Part shown: positions 37,600 to 49,679 of the stretch, piece by piece
How the letters are laid out: each line of letters begins with the position of its first letter
How positions within the stretch are numbered: the stretch's first letter is position 1
Source: Paulownia fortunei
Taxonomy: Eukaryota; Streptophyta; Magnoliopsida; Lamiales; Paulowniaceae
DNA: 64,000 nt
Assembly: GCA_019321725.1 (NCBI GenBank)
Contig: CM033107.1
Location: 16,979,445-17,043,444, forward strand
Direction: 5' to 3'
Program-made: the position numbers and the translations under genes
The notes under the pieces: generated by a model
What the model saw: only the letters and a program-made list of their open reading frames with translations
Told to the model about the DNA's origin: nothing
Database searches by the model: none

Positions 37600-38127
37600 C
37601 TTTTTGAAAGTAAGTTGTGCAAAAATAGAGTGATTACGGTGCTATTTATTGAGGTGTAAATGGAGAATGCATTTATTACACATCTTTTTTTTTGTCAAAA
37701 AAGTTGTAAATAAGGACACACAAAATTTAAAAATTATCTACTTATACGTAAATGTACATGTAGTTGTGATTATGACTCATATCTTCCTCTGATTTTACGT
37801 CTATAAAGGCTTAAACACTTTCTGCCGAATCAACCGTTGAATCTATTTGGACTGACGTTCAATCAACTCTGTTAACCGGTTAATCATGGTATCTCGATCA
37901 TTACCTGGGATGGGTGTCTCATCTCTCTATGCTCTGACACTACCACTGCTCTCAATACGAGTTCTCATCATTTTGCAGCACTGTTTTATACAAGTTTGAC
38001 AACATATGGCCAATATAATTCATGAAATATGTAATGCAATATATGATAATGTAAAACTTACTGGCGTGGCTGCATTCCGCAAGTTCTAAGTTCGTGTACA
38101 TGGACAGTCTACAAGACCTCAAACCGA
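37600..38127 (-). mobile_element. Gypsy Z-B leader and gag start
   Basis: Follows the Z-B PBS on the minus strand. A short frame at about 37980-37840 reads like the start of a gypsy gag (MRTRIESSGS, then NDRDTMINRLTELIERQS) before stops. The sequence to about 37600 is AT-rich, with no clear border to the LOG pseudogene. Confidence 0.45.
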
Positions 38128-38139
38128 GCTCTGATACCA
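38128..38139 (-). other. Perfect tRNA-iMet primer-binding site
   Basis: GCTCTGATACCA on plus, the exact complement of TGGTATCAGAGC, three bases from the LTR end TGTAACACCC at 38143. It identifies Z-B as minus-oriented. Confidence 0.85.
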
Positions 38140-38142
38140 CTC

Positions 38143-38855
38143 TGTAACACCCACTGCTCAACAACTATATATAAAGTATAATTTGACATAATAGAACTTG
38201 TGTGTACGTGAGATATTTTTTTTTGTGTAACACTTTAAGAAAAAATAAATCACTTTTTACATGCACAACCCTATTTAAAATACTTCCTCACATATGTGTT
38301 GTATATATCAGGATCAATATTTATATAAATGCATAACACCCACAACGACCACAATATTTACATATTTGTTTACAATAAAATTTTAAAAGCGAAATATAGT
38401 ACCAGTCTCAAAATAAAATACAACAAACTCTGAATATAACAAGTCAATAAAATTACCTAACAGGTCGTCATCCATATATACACTTCCTCAAACACCTGCA
38501 GGAGCTCCAACAGCCGCCTACCCAGTAAAAGATGCTTCAAGCATCATCGTACTTACCTACAATACATAAACTACATGAGTTAATGCTCAATAAGTAAAGA
38601 TTATGCACGTCAAAGAATAATCCACAATATCAAGTCATGCATCTCAAAATGCTATGCCCACAATGTAATTCTATGCATCAAAATATTTCTCTCAAAATTA
38701 TTTTTTTTTTGGGCCTCTGACCAATGCTACTATCCCATGTACCAGGAAAGAGCTCTATACACTGCTATTATCTCAAAATACTATGCCCCTGACCAATGCT
38801 ACTATCCCATGTACCGGGAAAGAACTCTGCACAGCTATAATTCTATGCATTAAAT
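38143..38855 (-). repeat. Gypsy Z-B LTR, truncated
   Basis: Begins TGTAACACCC and aligns with the first 600-700 bp of the solo LTR Z-A at 54472. It contains a local duplication of the block with CTGACCAATGCTACTATCCCATG (38716-38738 and 38787-38811). It breaks off at about 38855, where X-B LTR sequence begins. Confidence 0.7.
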
Positions 38856-40003
38856 AAGGAATGGTTGAAGCTCTCCTTGTCTCCAAGAATAACTTCTTGT
38901 CTTCAATTGCAAAAAATGGAATGGGTTTTGTCTCCAAGCACCCAATGACCTTCTTTGGTTCCACGAACCAATCCTTCTCTCCCTTTGGTTGATGTTGATC
39001 TTGCCCTTTTAAACTTCTCCCCAATGATTCTCTTCCCAAGAGTTTTCCAAAAGAAACCCTGAAATCTTTCCACTTTTCTTGGCTTTTCTTCAAAAGAAAC
39101 CTAAAATTCCTCCCACTTTTCTTGGCTTTTCAAAAGAAACATGAAATTCTTCCCATTTTCCTGGATTTTTCTCATTTTTCTCTCCACAATGTAGTGTATC
39201 CACTAGAGCATCACATGGCTAATGATGTATAGGTATATCTAATGTGTATATCTCATAAAAATGCCAAAATTTGTGATGCATTGCCACTTGTCGCCAAAAA
39301 ATTGCATCAGCGTCTTTTTTGTTGGAAGGGCAGCATCTAGGCATGGAATAACGGCACCTAGGCTCTGTGCATTCTGTCTTGGAAGCTTTGGATGGCACCT
39401 AGGCACTTTGTTTTGGCGCCTAGGCGCCGGGCATTCTGTCCTGGTAGCTCAATTTTAGCATTTTGACACTGTATAGCCCATTGAATCTACTCTTTGACCT
39501 CCTTATAAGCTAAATTAGATTTTGATGTCTTCTAATGAATTTTAGCTCTATGTATTGGTGTTCTATAGGTACTTGAATCAACTGAATATAATATCAATGG
39601 TCCAAGTTATGCCTAAAATACTAAGATATATCATCCCAGAAAATTGCAGTCCAGTGTTGACTTTTAAACTCAATTTTTCTCATTGAAATTGATTGAATTG
39701 GATTTTACGGTAAACATAGAAGTTATAGATATATCTCTTGGATTTCCAATTGATCAATAATCAATATGATATGAAATTAGGGCCAAGAATTATGATTGAA
39801 ATACGAAAACTGTGATCAGTAGCACCACAACTCGAATTCTTCAACATTTCAACCAAGTTTTTTATTTCTTTCCATTATCTTCTCTTATTGTTATTACCTA
39901 CAAGATTTAAGACTAAATGCATAAAAAGTAACAAAAACACTTAAAAACAAACTAAATGATAATCAAAATATGTATGAATTATTGGTATAAAACCAACTTA
40001 TCA
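38856..40003 (-). repeat. Athila X-B 3' LTR, truncated
   Basis: Homologous to 43625-44752. Contains the 14-bp perfect palindrome GGCGCCTAGGCGCC at 39415-39428. Ends CTTATCA, followed by purine tract AAGGTAAAGTTTGAGGGTATT on minus (40004-40023). Confidence 0.8.
39415..39428. repeat. GC-only perfect 14-bp palindrome around CCTAGG
   Basis: GGCGCCTAGGCGCC equals its own reverse complement. Related imperfect motifs GGCACCTAGG lie at about 39353 and 39394, and in the partner LTR at 44102-44135. Confidence 0.9.
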
Positions 40004-40023
40004 AATACCCTCAAACTTTACCT

Positions 40024-41690
40024 TTTACTCGTCCTCGAGGAAAACTCAAAATCAAACAATCATAAGTTCATACTTTGGTCATGAATTACTAAACTTGATC
40101 AACCAATTAAAATGCCTCATCAATTTTTATTGCACATGAATCCAAAGGTTAGTCACAAAGCTAGTCAAATAACACTACAAAACTTGTGATTCATTAATCT
40201 AGTCATGAATTTAAAACGTATGTGTGTGAAGTGTCAAGCTCAAGTTTCATATATGCATTTTAAGTATTAATTTCACAACCAATGATTCTCATGATCTAAG
40301 AAAAGGAGTTCTATGTATTCCATAGGCTTGCTTTTCATACACATTCTCCACTAATATAGATACTTGCAAACTTGAATCAAAAGGATTTCAATAAGCTTGT
40401 AACGTAAAGCCTAGGTATTGGCTTACAAAAAAAAGATAGTGATAAACAACATAAGAGAGCATAAAACATTGCACATAGAATCTCACTCTCCTCCTTTCTT
40501 TTCTCTTTCCCAATTTTTTTTTCTTTTATTTTCTTTTTCACATTTTTTTCTTCTTTTTTCTCATGAATCCAAAAGCTTCATTTCTTGTTTGTTTGCTTCA
40601 CAACCCCCAAACTTGTTTCTTTTCATCGACATGAGTTGTGATTTATATCTTGCATAATTTTCATGTTCATAACCCTAAATACATTCGTTCATTCCCTCAA
40701 CATGTCTCCATATGATCCCTTGATAAGATTGTGCACAAGATATCATACATTAAGCTCTCTTAGGGACAATCATTATTTTTTCGGGCTATAAAGGGTCAGT
40801 ATAGTGAGCTTTCAAGAAATGAAGTCGAATGGTGGTTATTCATATGCCTTGCACATACCATTCTTTGAAAAGCATCTCAAAGGGGTAACTAGTGAATAAA
40901 AGTGTGATTATGGTAGGCTTGAAAGGCACAAACGAGTCAAAGATGGCCTAAATAATTTACAAGTTTGTAATTATCTAGAATTTTGCCTCAAAGAGTAATC
41001 AAGCAAGTTCTGGAACACTACAAAATGATCAATACAACTTATTGTAAGTAAAATTCAACACCAAGTAGCATGCAATTCACAAGATTTTGACACAACGTGC
41101 TCAATGAAAAGTCATCATTCATGACAAGAATCAATTACACATAAGAATCGCCATGTTATAAGACTAGCAATTTTTCTTTCCTCTAGACTTTATACAATAT
41201 CAATTAGATATCATCATAGGCAATCGGTAATTAAGTTATTTATCCAATCACAAAATATGAACTTAACTATGTTTGTCAACAAAGCATGCTTGCTCTTGGA
41301 CTTTTATCACACAATATGGGTAATTTAAATCGAAAAATTTGGCTCAGTTGTTCATATAAAGCTCAAACACATAAAATACAAATCCCACCCCCAACTTTAT
41401 AATTAATATTATCCTCATTGTTTAAAGAATTAAAGCACATAAGAGGTGGAAATAAGAAACTTCCCTTTCCAATAGGTGATGCACTTGGAGTTCATGGGAG
41501 ATACACACATATCACCAAGTCGACATCCACCCACACAAGAAAAGAAAGCATCAAAACTTATGGGCAAAAGCAACAAAAGTGAGAACACAAACGTAAACAA
41601 AGAAATACAATAGCTAAATATGCCTAAATCTAAAAAGTGAACATATTTCAAAAACTAACTAAGCAATTATTAAAAAGCAAAGGAATAAAA
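40024..41690 (-). other. X-B 3' non-coding part
   Basis: Aligns with X-A 58864-60530. Pyrimidine-rich on plus at 40490-40565 (long T runs). No gene; the frames at 40418-40657 and 41430-41651 are low-complexity. Confidence 0.5.
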
Positions 41691-41694
41691 AACT

Positions 41695-41730
41695 TGGGTT
41701 GCCTCCCAAGAAGCGCTTGGTTTATAGTCT
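41695..41730 (-). other. Conserved Athila non-coding motif
   Basis: GGGTTGCCTCCCAAGAAGCG, with the 8-bp palindrome AAGCGCTT at its right side. From memory this string recurs in many plant Athila-type elements next to the gag/pol end. X-A has lost it by deletion. Confidence 0.5.
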
Positions 41731-41752
41731 TTAGCTAGACTATCTTCTTTAA

Positions 41753-42163
41753 TCATCCCAGATCTAAAAATAAGTGTTTATCATACCACATCTTTGTGTG
41801 CTCTAAGAGTGTAGGTGATCCTTCTAGATAGGCAAGACGAGGATGATCTGGAGTAGCATCAAGGGCCTTTTGGACATCAACAAGTGTATCTCCTATTAAT
41901 GTGAATGGTCTTCCAAACATGGTGAAGATGTATCTATCTTTTTCTATATTAAAAATGAAAAAATCCGTAGAGCACAAGAATTGGTCACCATTCCCAAACA
42001 TATCTTGAGTCACCCTAGTAGGCCTTATTTCATCTAGTGCATGCTTTCTGAAATTAAACAACAAAACTGAATTAGTGCTTGCATCTAGATCACATAATGC
42101 TATTTCACAAGTAGAGTTTCCAATTGAATAAAGGATAACGAGACTCCCTGAATTAGTTTGCAC
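41753..42163 (-). pseudogene. X-B gypsy protease remnant
   Basis: 136-codon open frame. ALCDLDASTNSVLLFNF corresponds to the gypsy protease active site (ALLD-S/L-G-A-S-x-N-x-x-P), here with DLD for DLG, so Gly is lost. IRPTRV, then FGRPFTLIGDTLVDVQKA, match the RPTxV and LGRPFLATGxALIDV positions downstream. Open but changed at key positions, so likely inactive. Confidence 0.65.
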
Positions 42164-42226
42164 TTGAGGTGGCTTCTCTTGTAAGATGACATTGCACTTT
42201 TCAATAGTTTCATATTCCTCGGTTTG

Positions 42227-42535
42227 TTATTGTTGGATGGCTTTACAATGCTCCCTTGGATTGATTTCCATCTCTCTTGGAAAGTTTTCTTTGTATTTTT
42301 GAGCATTAATTTCAGTAGCAAGCTGTCCAATTTGATTTTTTATTGAATTCATTTGAGCTTCTACACTTGAAGCTAGCTGCCCTAATTGACTCTCAATGTT
42401 GTCTATCTTTACTTTATTATTATTCAATCGGGCTCTTGTTTCTCCAATGAAAGTGCATAGCAAATCTTCCAATAATGCCTTTTTCTCACCTTTGGTTTCC
42501 ATAAATGAAGTGTTAGTGGATGTTATAGAATTCAT
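42227..42535 (-). pseudogene. X-B gag 3' end
   Basis: 102 codons. ETRARLNNNKVKIDNIESQL and a repeated QxGQLA coiled-coil-like heptad run, ending INPREHCKAI, the usual end of Athila/Tat gag before the protease. The rest of gag is deleted, so this piece starts close to the PBS (about 310 bp away). Confidence 0.65.
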
Positions 42536-42864
42536 TCGTTGTGAAGCTCTATTAGAAGTCCAAGCTGCAAATTAATTAGAAAGAAAAGAAATTTATGTAG
42601 CTAATTGTGTAAAAGGATCTACCTCAAGAACACCGAAAATCTTTTCAAAGAAAGACCTCTCGAAAGGCCAATGATAGCTATTAGTAGCTATTTTCTCAAG
42701 ACTCCTAGCCTTATGCATACAAATACATATAACCAAATTCAAGGCAAGACCACATCAAAAATATGAGAAGAAAATAAAAACAATCTAAACTAAAATCAAG
42801 ACTAAGTCATCACAATATTAATATAATTATGATGAAACAATCCCTGGCAACGACGCTAAAAACT

Positions 42865-44752
42865 TGTTCGTGAAATATTTTGCTAACCGCAAGTGAACGA
42901 TGCCAAGTTTTAATACAACGGTGAGTTGAGTATCGTATCCACAGGGATTATAATCAAAAATTGCAATAAGTACCGTAGTTCAAATAGCCCTAATTTTATC
43001 TAAAAAAATCGAGTGATAATTGGTAAACAAAGAAAAGTAAGATAAAAATGCATAGACAAGAATGGAGTTTTTAGAAACAATATAACAAACACCTTATAAA
43101 CAAGATATTCTAGAGGAATGACTTACCTAATTATCACCTATGTTCTTCCTTCCAAAATATATCAATTTAAGTCAACAACACATATAAGTTAAGAATTCTT
43201 AAACTCATCAATTCCCTCTCTCGAGTGCCGAATTGACTATGAGTTCTAAAATAAATTTTGATATCTCTATAAAAATTCAAGAATAAAACTCTACAAAAGA
43301 TCAATGAATTCTTCTTCAAAACTTCAAAGGTTTCATAAGCTTCTCAACTCTATGATTCCTAGGTTGTGTTATCCCTATGATCACGTATAAAATTCCCTCT
43401 CTCGAGTGCAGAATCTCATATGTCAAACAATCTCAATTAGTGATCAATTAATCAAGATGAAATACTAAATAATGTAACACAAATAAGATGAATAACTTGA
43501 ACTGATATCATTTGGAATTCAAAACATAGGATCAAATAAGTTTACATCATTCACCATGGATGAATACAACTTCAAGAAATAAATAAGAAAGAACATGGAA
43601 ATTGTTCATCAATTTGTGAATTGGAAGGAATGGTTGAAGCTCTCCTTGTCTTCAAGAATAACTTCTTGTCTTCAATTGCAGAAAATGGAATGGGTTTTGT
43701 CTCCAAGCACCCAATGACCTTCTTTGGTTCCAAGAACTAATCCTCCTCTCCCTTTGGTTGATGTTGATCTTTCCCTTTTAAACTTCTCCCCAATGATTCT
43801 CTCCCCAAGAGTCTTCCAAAAGAAACCCTGAAATCTTTCCACTTTTCTTGGCTTTTCTTCAAAAGAAACCTAAAATTCCTCCCACTTTTCTTGGCTTTTC
43901 AAAAGGAACCTAAAATTCTTCCCCTTTTCCTGGATGTTTCTCATTTTTCTCTCCACCAATGTAGTGTATCCACTAGAGCATCACATAGCTAATGATGTAT
44001 AGGTGTATCTAATGTGTATATCTCATAAAAATGCCAAAATTTGTGATCCATTGCCACTTGTCATCAAAAAATTGCATCAGTGTCTTTTTTGTTGGAAGGG
44101 CAGCGCCTAGGCATGGAATAATGGCTCCTAGGCACTGTGCATTCTATCTTGGAAGCTTTGGACAGCGCTTGGGCACCGGGCATTCTGTCCTGGTAGCTCA
44201 ATTTCAGCATTTTGACACTATATAGCCCATTGAAAATACTTTTTGAATCCTTTATAAGCCGAATTAGATTTTAATGTCTTCTAATATATTATAGCTCTAT
44301 GTCTTTTTTTTCTATAAGAACTTGAATCAACTAAATATGACATCAGTGGTCTGAGTTATGCCTGAAATACTAAGATATATTATCCTAGAAAATTGCAGCC
44401 CAATGCTGACTTTTAAACTCAGTTTTTCTCATTGAAATTGACTGAATTAGATTTTGTGATAAATATAGAAGTTATAGATATATCTCTTGGATTTCCAATG
44501 GATCAATAATCATTATGATATGAAATTGGGGCCGAGAGTTATGATTAAAATACGAAAACTGCCATTAGTAGCACCACAACTCGAATTTTTCAACATTTCA
44601 ACCAAGTTTTTGATTTATTTCCATTATCTTCTCTTATTGTCATTACCTACAAGATTTAAGATTAAATGTATAAAAAGTAACAAAAATACTTGAAAACAAA
44701 CTAAATGATAATCAAAATATGTATGAATTATTGGTATAAAACTAACTTATCA
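42865..44752 (-). repeat. Athila X-B 5' LTR
   Basis: 1888 bp, TGTTCGTG to TTATCA. The most complete X-family LTR in the window. Contains repeated CCCTCTCTCGAGTGC-type boxes at about 43214 and 43394, also present in X-A. Confidence 0.8.
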
Positions 44753-44753
44753 A

Positions 44754-45470
44754 CTATCCTGTAAGGAGACATGCCTAATGATGTTTTGAAAGCAGTTCTA
44801 TATACGCAAAGTGTATTGGTAAGTCTAAGAGACCAATCTTTACGTTTTGAGTTAACTATTTTTTACAAATTTTATTTTATCTCCCTATTTGCAAGTTCAA
44901 CTTATCTATATATCTGAGGGTGATAAGGGTTTGCAACTTTATGTATGATTCCATATTTTCTCATTAAAGTTACAAAAATTTTGTTACAAAAATATTTTCC
45001 CCCATCACTGATAATAATCGAGGAATTCCAAATCGACTTAAAATATTTTCTTTCAAAAAATTTATCACTATTTTGTGATCATTGTTTTCGACAAGAATTG
45101 CCTCGATCTATTTTGAAACATAATCTATGACAACCAATATGTAAAGAAAACCAAATGATAATGAAAATGGTCTCATAAAATCAATACTCCAATAATCAAA
45201 GATTTCAATCACTAGGATAGGGTGTAGGGGCATCATATTTCGCTTTGAAATGGACCCTAACTTTTAACAATTTTCACAACTTTTGCAGAAAGTGTAAATA
45301 TTTTTTAAAAGAGTTGGCTAATAAATCTACGTTGCAAGATTTTTACAGTGGTTTTTTTTTGTTGAAAGTGACCGCCATATGCTTTTGAATGACAAAATTT
45401 GACAATATTACCTATCTCATTGTCAGACACACATCTTTAAAAGATTTGATCATAACAATGTTTGAATAGG
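44754..45470 (-). pseudogene. Athila-Y integrase, interrupted
   Basis: Minus strand, several frames. Zinc-binding part near 45310-45420 (KFCHSKAYGGHF), catalytic core at about 44770-45200 with a DFM..F Asp, IISDGGKYFCN with the second Asp, and VELANREIKQIL with the Glu. The frame runs to LGMSPYR and then stops at the X-B border (44753). I did not find the remaining C-terminal part on the other side, so the interrupting block also removed sequence. Confidence 0.75.
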
Positions 45471-45746
45471 TATGGATCATTCCAATAAAAAAATTTTCAT
45501 TCCAATCAAAAACTTCTTTTTATTTTGAGAGTTCTAATGCAATGACATCTTTCCTATTATAATAAAATTAACAATATCAGTAAACCAAGGTAAAATATAT
45601 ACATTAAATAGTTGTTCATCAGGGAAATATCATTAATGGGTGTGGTTTGAAATGAGTCATCATAAATAAGTCTCGACAAATGGTCAGCCACCACATTTTC
45701 TACTCAATCGCAATATTAAATTCCTGGGGTAAGAAAATCCACCTAA

Positions 45747-46061
45747 TCAATCTAGGTTTGGCATCTTTTTTGACAAAAGATATTTTAAAGTTGCATGATC
45801 ATTGAAAACAACAACTGATGAGCTACCAAGATAAGATCTAAATTTGTCCAATGCAAAAACTACAAAAAGTAATTCTTTTTCAATTGTTGAATAATTCAAT
45901 TGAGTACTATGTAAAGTTTTACTTGCATAGTAAATAACATATGGTTTCTTATTTTTTCTTTGTCCCAAGACAACTCCAATAGCATAGTCACTAGCATCAC
46001 ACATTATTTCAAAAGGTAAAGTCCAATCTGAAGGCTGCATGATTGGAGCAGATGTAAGCAT
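45747..46061 (-). pseudogene. Athila-Y RNase H
   Basis: Open frame of 104 codons with CDASDYAIGVVLGQRKNKK, YSTIEKELLFVVFALDKFRS and FNDHATLKYLL. The catalytic Asp of CDASD, Glu of EKELL and Asp of DHA are all kept. The domain itself is undamaged; it ends in a stop after MPNLD. Confidence 0.8.
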
Positions 46062-46103
46062 GCTTTTAAGCTTAACAAAAGCATTTTCACAATTTTTAGT
46101 CCA

Positions 46104-47100
46104 TTAAAAAATAGTGTCTTTTATTAGAAGATTACATAAAGGTTTAGATATTATGCTAAAATCTTTGATAAATCTTATATAAAAACTAGCGTGTCCTAAA
46201 AATGATCTTACCTCCTTCATAGTCTTTGGTGTTGGCAAATTGGTAATTAACTCAATTTTTGGTTTGTCAACCTCAATACTTTTTGATGAAATAATGTGTC
46301 CAAAAACAATACCATTTGTTACTATGAAATGACATTTCTCCCAATTGAGCACAATATTTGTTCTTTACACCTAATTAAAATATTTTCTAAATTAGGTAGG
46401 CAATCATCAAATGAATTACCAAAAAATAGAAAAATCATCCATAAAGGCTTCAAAAAAACTTTCAACCATGTCACTAAAAATACTAAGCATGTATCGTTGG
46501 AATGTGGCTGGTGCATTACATAATCCAAAAGGCATCCTTCAATATGTAAAAGTACCAAAAGGACATGTAAAAATTATTTTCTCTTGATCTTCAAGTGAAA
46601 TTGCAATTTGATTATACCCAAAATATCCATCTAAAAAATGATAAAATTCATGTCTTGCAACTCTTTCTAATATTTGATCCATAAAAGGTAATGGAAATTG
46701 ATCTTTTCTAGTAACTGAGATGCACATTCGCCAACCAGTAACAATTCTAGTTGGAATTAATTTATCATTCTCATTCTTAACTACAGTAACTCTAGATTTC
46801 TTAGGTACAACTTGAGTAGACTTATCCATTTGCTATCAGAAATAGGATAAATAATTCTATTATCTAAAAGTTTAATGACTTCATTTCTCATTACTTCTTT
46901 CATATTAGGATTTAGCATTCGTTGTATTTCTCTAAAAGGTTTAGTATTTTCCTCTAGATAGATGTTATGTGTGCAAATTAAAGGATTAATACCTTTAATG
47001 TCAGCAATGGTCCATCTTAAAGCATTCTTATGCATTTTTAGAGTTTCAATTAACTTACCTTCTTGAAATGCATCAAGTTTGGAAGAAATTATTAATGAAA
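46104..47100 (-). pseudogene. Athila-Y reverse transcriptase
   Basis: Pieces at 46781-47035 (NPNMKEVMRNEVIKLLDN, YPISDSKWIS), 46539-46829 (VTGWRMCISVTRKDQFPLPF, CPFGTFTY) and 46104-46352 (SKSIEVDKPKIELI, VRSFLGHASFYIRF). The polymerase box FMDDFSIF is readable near 46430-46460, but the frame shifts directly after it. So the RT has at least three frameshifts, though the active-site Asp pair remains. Confidence 0.8.
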
Positions 47101-47199
47101 TGTCTCATTCTCACCCAAGAAAGAGTATTTCAAATCAATTAGCAAATGTTTCAAATCAACCACGGGAGCTTTAATACTTGATGGAATATATTTTACTAT

Positions 47200-47961
47200 T
47201 TATGATGAATTTTTTTCAAACCTTGGCTTCCAAAAATGATTTTCTTGTACCTGCAAAAATTCAGAGAGAGTATTAGCGTGTGCCTTTTTACAAATACTTT
47301 CACTTTTAAAACAAGTCTCTAAAGAATTTGAAGAGTTAGTGGAAGTAAAGTATTCATGAACAAGTTCCTCGATTGAATCCACTTCCTGTGCTTCGACATC
47401 TTCTATTGGGTTGCTTACAAACATTAAACACATTTAGTTCCAAAGTCATATTTTCAAATGATAACTTCAAAATACCATTCCTACAATTGATCAAAGCATT
47501 TGAAGTAGTAAGAAAAGGACGACCCAAAATGATAGGAATTTGCGTATGTGTTTGTGCAACAAGCTCTGTGTAGAAAATAATGATGGAAAGTAAAACTTAT
47601 CAATTTATACCAACACATCTTCTACTACATTTGGAACTTTAATCGAATGGTCAGCTAGTTGGAGTACAACAGAAGTTGTTTTAAGTTCTCCAAAACCTAA
47701 CTGTTCATAAACTGAGAAAGGTAGAAAATTTACACTAGCACCAAGATCAAGCAAAGCACGCTCTATTCTAGTGTTTCCTATGATACATGAAATGGTTGGA
47801 CAACCTGCATCTTTGTACTTGGGTGGAGTGAATTGTTGAATGATTGAACTAACACTTTCAGTTAAAAATGCCTTCTTTTGTACATGATGTTTTCTTTTGA
47901 TTGTACACAAATCTTTCAAAAATTTGGTATAAGGTGGAACTTGCTTGATTACATCCAACAA
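47200..47961 (-). pseudogene. Athila-Y protease and linker
   Basis: 47605-47961 encodes FTPPKYKDAGCPTISCIIGN, ALLDLGASVNFLPFSVYEQL and LQLADHSIKVP, the Athila-type protease with active site DLGA. The linker at 47200-47433 follows in another frame. One frameshift separates the protease end from GRPFL-type sequence near 47510. Good clade evidence for Athila. Confidence 0.8.
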
Positions 47962-48149
47962 TGGAATATTAATCTTGACTTGTATAAAAACTTCAAAGAT
48001 TTTAGAGTTTCTTGCAATCTTTGAGGAAAAGGTGCTGGAGGTAAATATTTTTCTTTTTCATCATTTTCACACTTACCTTCATCAAACTTACCTTTATCAT
48101 CAAGACTATTTCCATTTTTCATTTCTAGAGGTGGATTAGAAACTTTCTC

Positions 48150-49485
48150 CTTATGATGAATAGTCTTATCAATAACTTTTCCATTCCGAAGAGTTGTGAT
48201 TGAATTAGACTCTTTGACTGAATTTTCACCTCAAGAAGAAACATGACACTAAGTGGAAAGATTAGGTTGAGGTTGAGCAGGAAATTTACCTTTTTCATGA
48301 GTACGCAAAGAAGCTGTCAGTGTTGAAAGTGTGCTTTTGATCTCGTTGATAGCTTGTGAAGTCTGATAATTGATGTTTGTTAATTCATGCATAAATGCTT
48401 GCAAAGTCTCCTCAAGGGATTTTGTATGTGGAGCTGGATAAGAATGAAAGTTTGGTAGTTTTTGTGAATGCAGCAGTTGGGAACGGTTATCATCTCGCCA
48501 ACTAAAATTTGGATGATTTCTCTATTATGGATTGTAAGTTTCATAATATGGAGAATGAAAAGGTTTTTTGAATGTGTTCATGAAATTTGCTTGTACTAGA
48601 ATGTTTGGATATTCATTGGTGGAGTGCCCCAAAAGTTCACAATTGCTACAAACTTCTTCCTCTTGCACATATTTGATTTTTTTTATTTTTTAAAATTCCA
48701 TGACTTCAACTTTTCTTATTAAACTAGTAATCCTAGCATTTAGATCATCTTATTGGCTAAGGTAATATTTTTTTTTTACTATTAGTAAGATTAGATCTAA
48801 TATAACTTTTGGAAGAATTAACACTATACCATGATTGAGAGTTTTCTGCCAAATGATCTAGATATTCGAGGGCTTCATCAGGTTCTTTATCAAGAAGCTC
48901 ACCATTACACATTATTTCAACGAATTATTTTGTTTCAGGAGTTAAAGCTTCATAAAAGAAATTAATCAAGCGCCATTTTTCAAAATCATGATGTGGGCAT
49001 GAATTCAACAAATTTTTAAATCTTTCCCAACATTGAAAGAAAGTTTCATTAGAATTTTGAGAAAAAATTTGAATTTGTGTTTTCAAAGCATTAGTTTTAT
49101 GAGTTAGAAAGATTTTTTTCAAAAATTCAGCTTGCATTTCTTGCTAAGTGCCAATTGGCCTATGTTTTAAAGAATTAAGCCAAATTTTTGTTTTATCTTT
49201 TAAAGAAAAAGAAAATAATTTAAGCTTAACAATCTCATTTGTGCAAGTTTGATCATTAGCACATACTTCATCAAATTCTTTCAAATGTGAGTAAGGGCTT
49301 TCAGAGTTTAAACCATGGAAATTAGGAAGTAAAGGGATCATACCTGGTTTGAATCGAAAGTTATTTGCATTGAGAGGAAAAATGAAACAAGAAGGAGAAG
49401 AATTTCGAGTAAGTTGCAAGTAATAACGCATTATATGTACCTGGTGATTCTCATTTTCATCTTGGACACTTTCATTTTCAGCCAT
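48150..49485 (-). pseudogene. Athila-Y gag
   Basis: Starts at the ATG at 49485 (MAENESVQDE). FKPGMIPLLPNFHGLNSESP, HLKEFDEVC, LFSFSLKDKTKIWLNSL, a TAG/TAA at about 49141-49143, then QAEFLKKIFLTHKTNALKTQ, CWERFKNLLNSCPHH and FFYEALTPETK. A zinc-knuckle-like CSNCELLGHSTNEY near 48640 has Tyr for the last Cys. These are standard Athila retrotransposon gag blocks, in order, with two or more stops. Confidence 0.8.
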
Positions 49486-49679
49486 GGTGGAAGTGTGTGG
49501 AGATGATTTAAACAAATTTCTAAACAAAGTTTCAAAATTATTTCTAATTAAATGCCGAGGATTATGACTGCGATACCTTATAACCATATATCCATAAAGA
49601 AAATAAACAAACTAAATTTACAAAGAAAAAATATTAACAAACTTGAATACTTACCTTGTCTTCCCTGGTGCCAAAAACT

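Larger units (their letters stand above)
38856..44752 (-). mobile_element. Athila X-B, left-truncated
   Basis: Minus-oriented. 3' LTR 38856-40003 (truncated), internal 40004-42864, 5' LTR 42865-44752 (1888 bp, TGTTCGTG to CTTATCA). The PBS side at about 42846-42864 reads TTTTTAGCGTCGTTGCCAGG on minus, matching the Athila TTTTTGGCGCCGTTGCCGG type. The internal region keeps only gag 3' end and protease remnants. It lies directly against the broken integrase of Athila-Y at 44753. A left target duplication cannot be checked because the left end is a chimeric junction with Z-B. Confidence 0.75.

Noticed and set aside
38128..38139. Possible tRNA gene fragment
   Set aside because: The match is only the 12-nt primer-binding site and lies at an LTR end; no cloverleaf can be drawn.
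40418..40657. Phe/Ser-rich frame with a possible signal peptide (and its twin at 59393-59670)
   Set aside because: Pyrimidine-rich non-coding sequence of X-family elements; the two copies diverge in frame.
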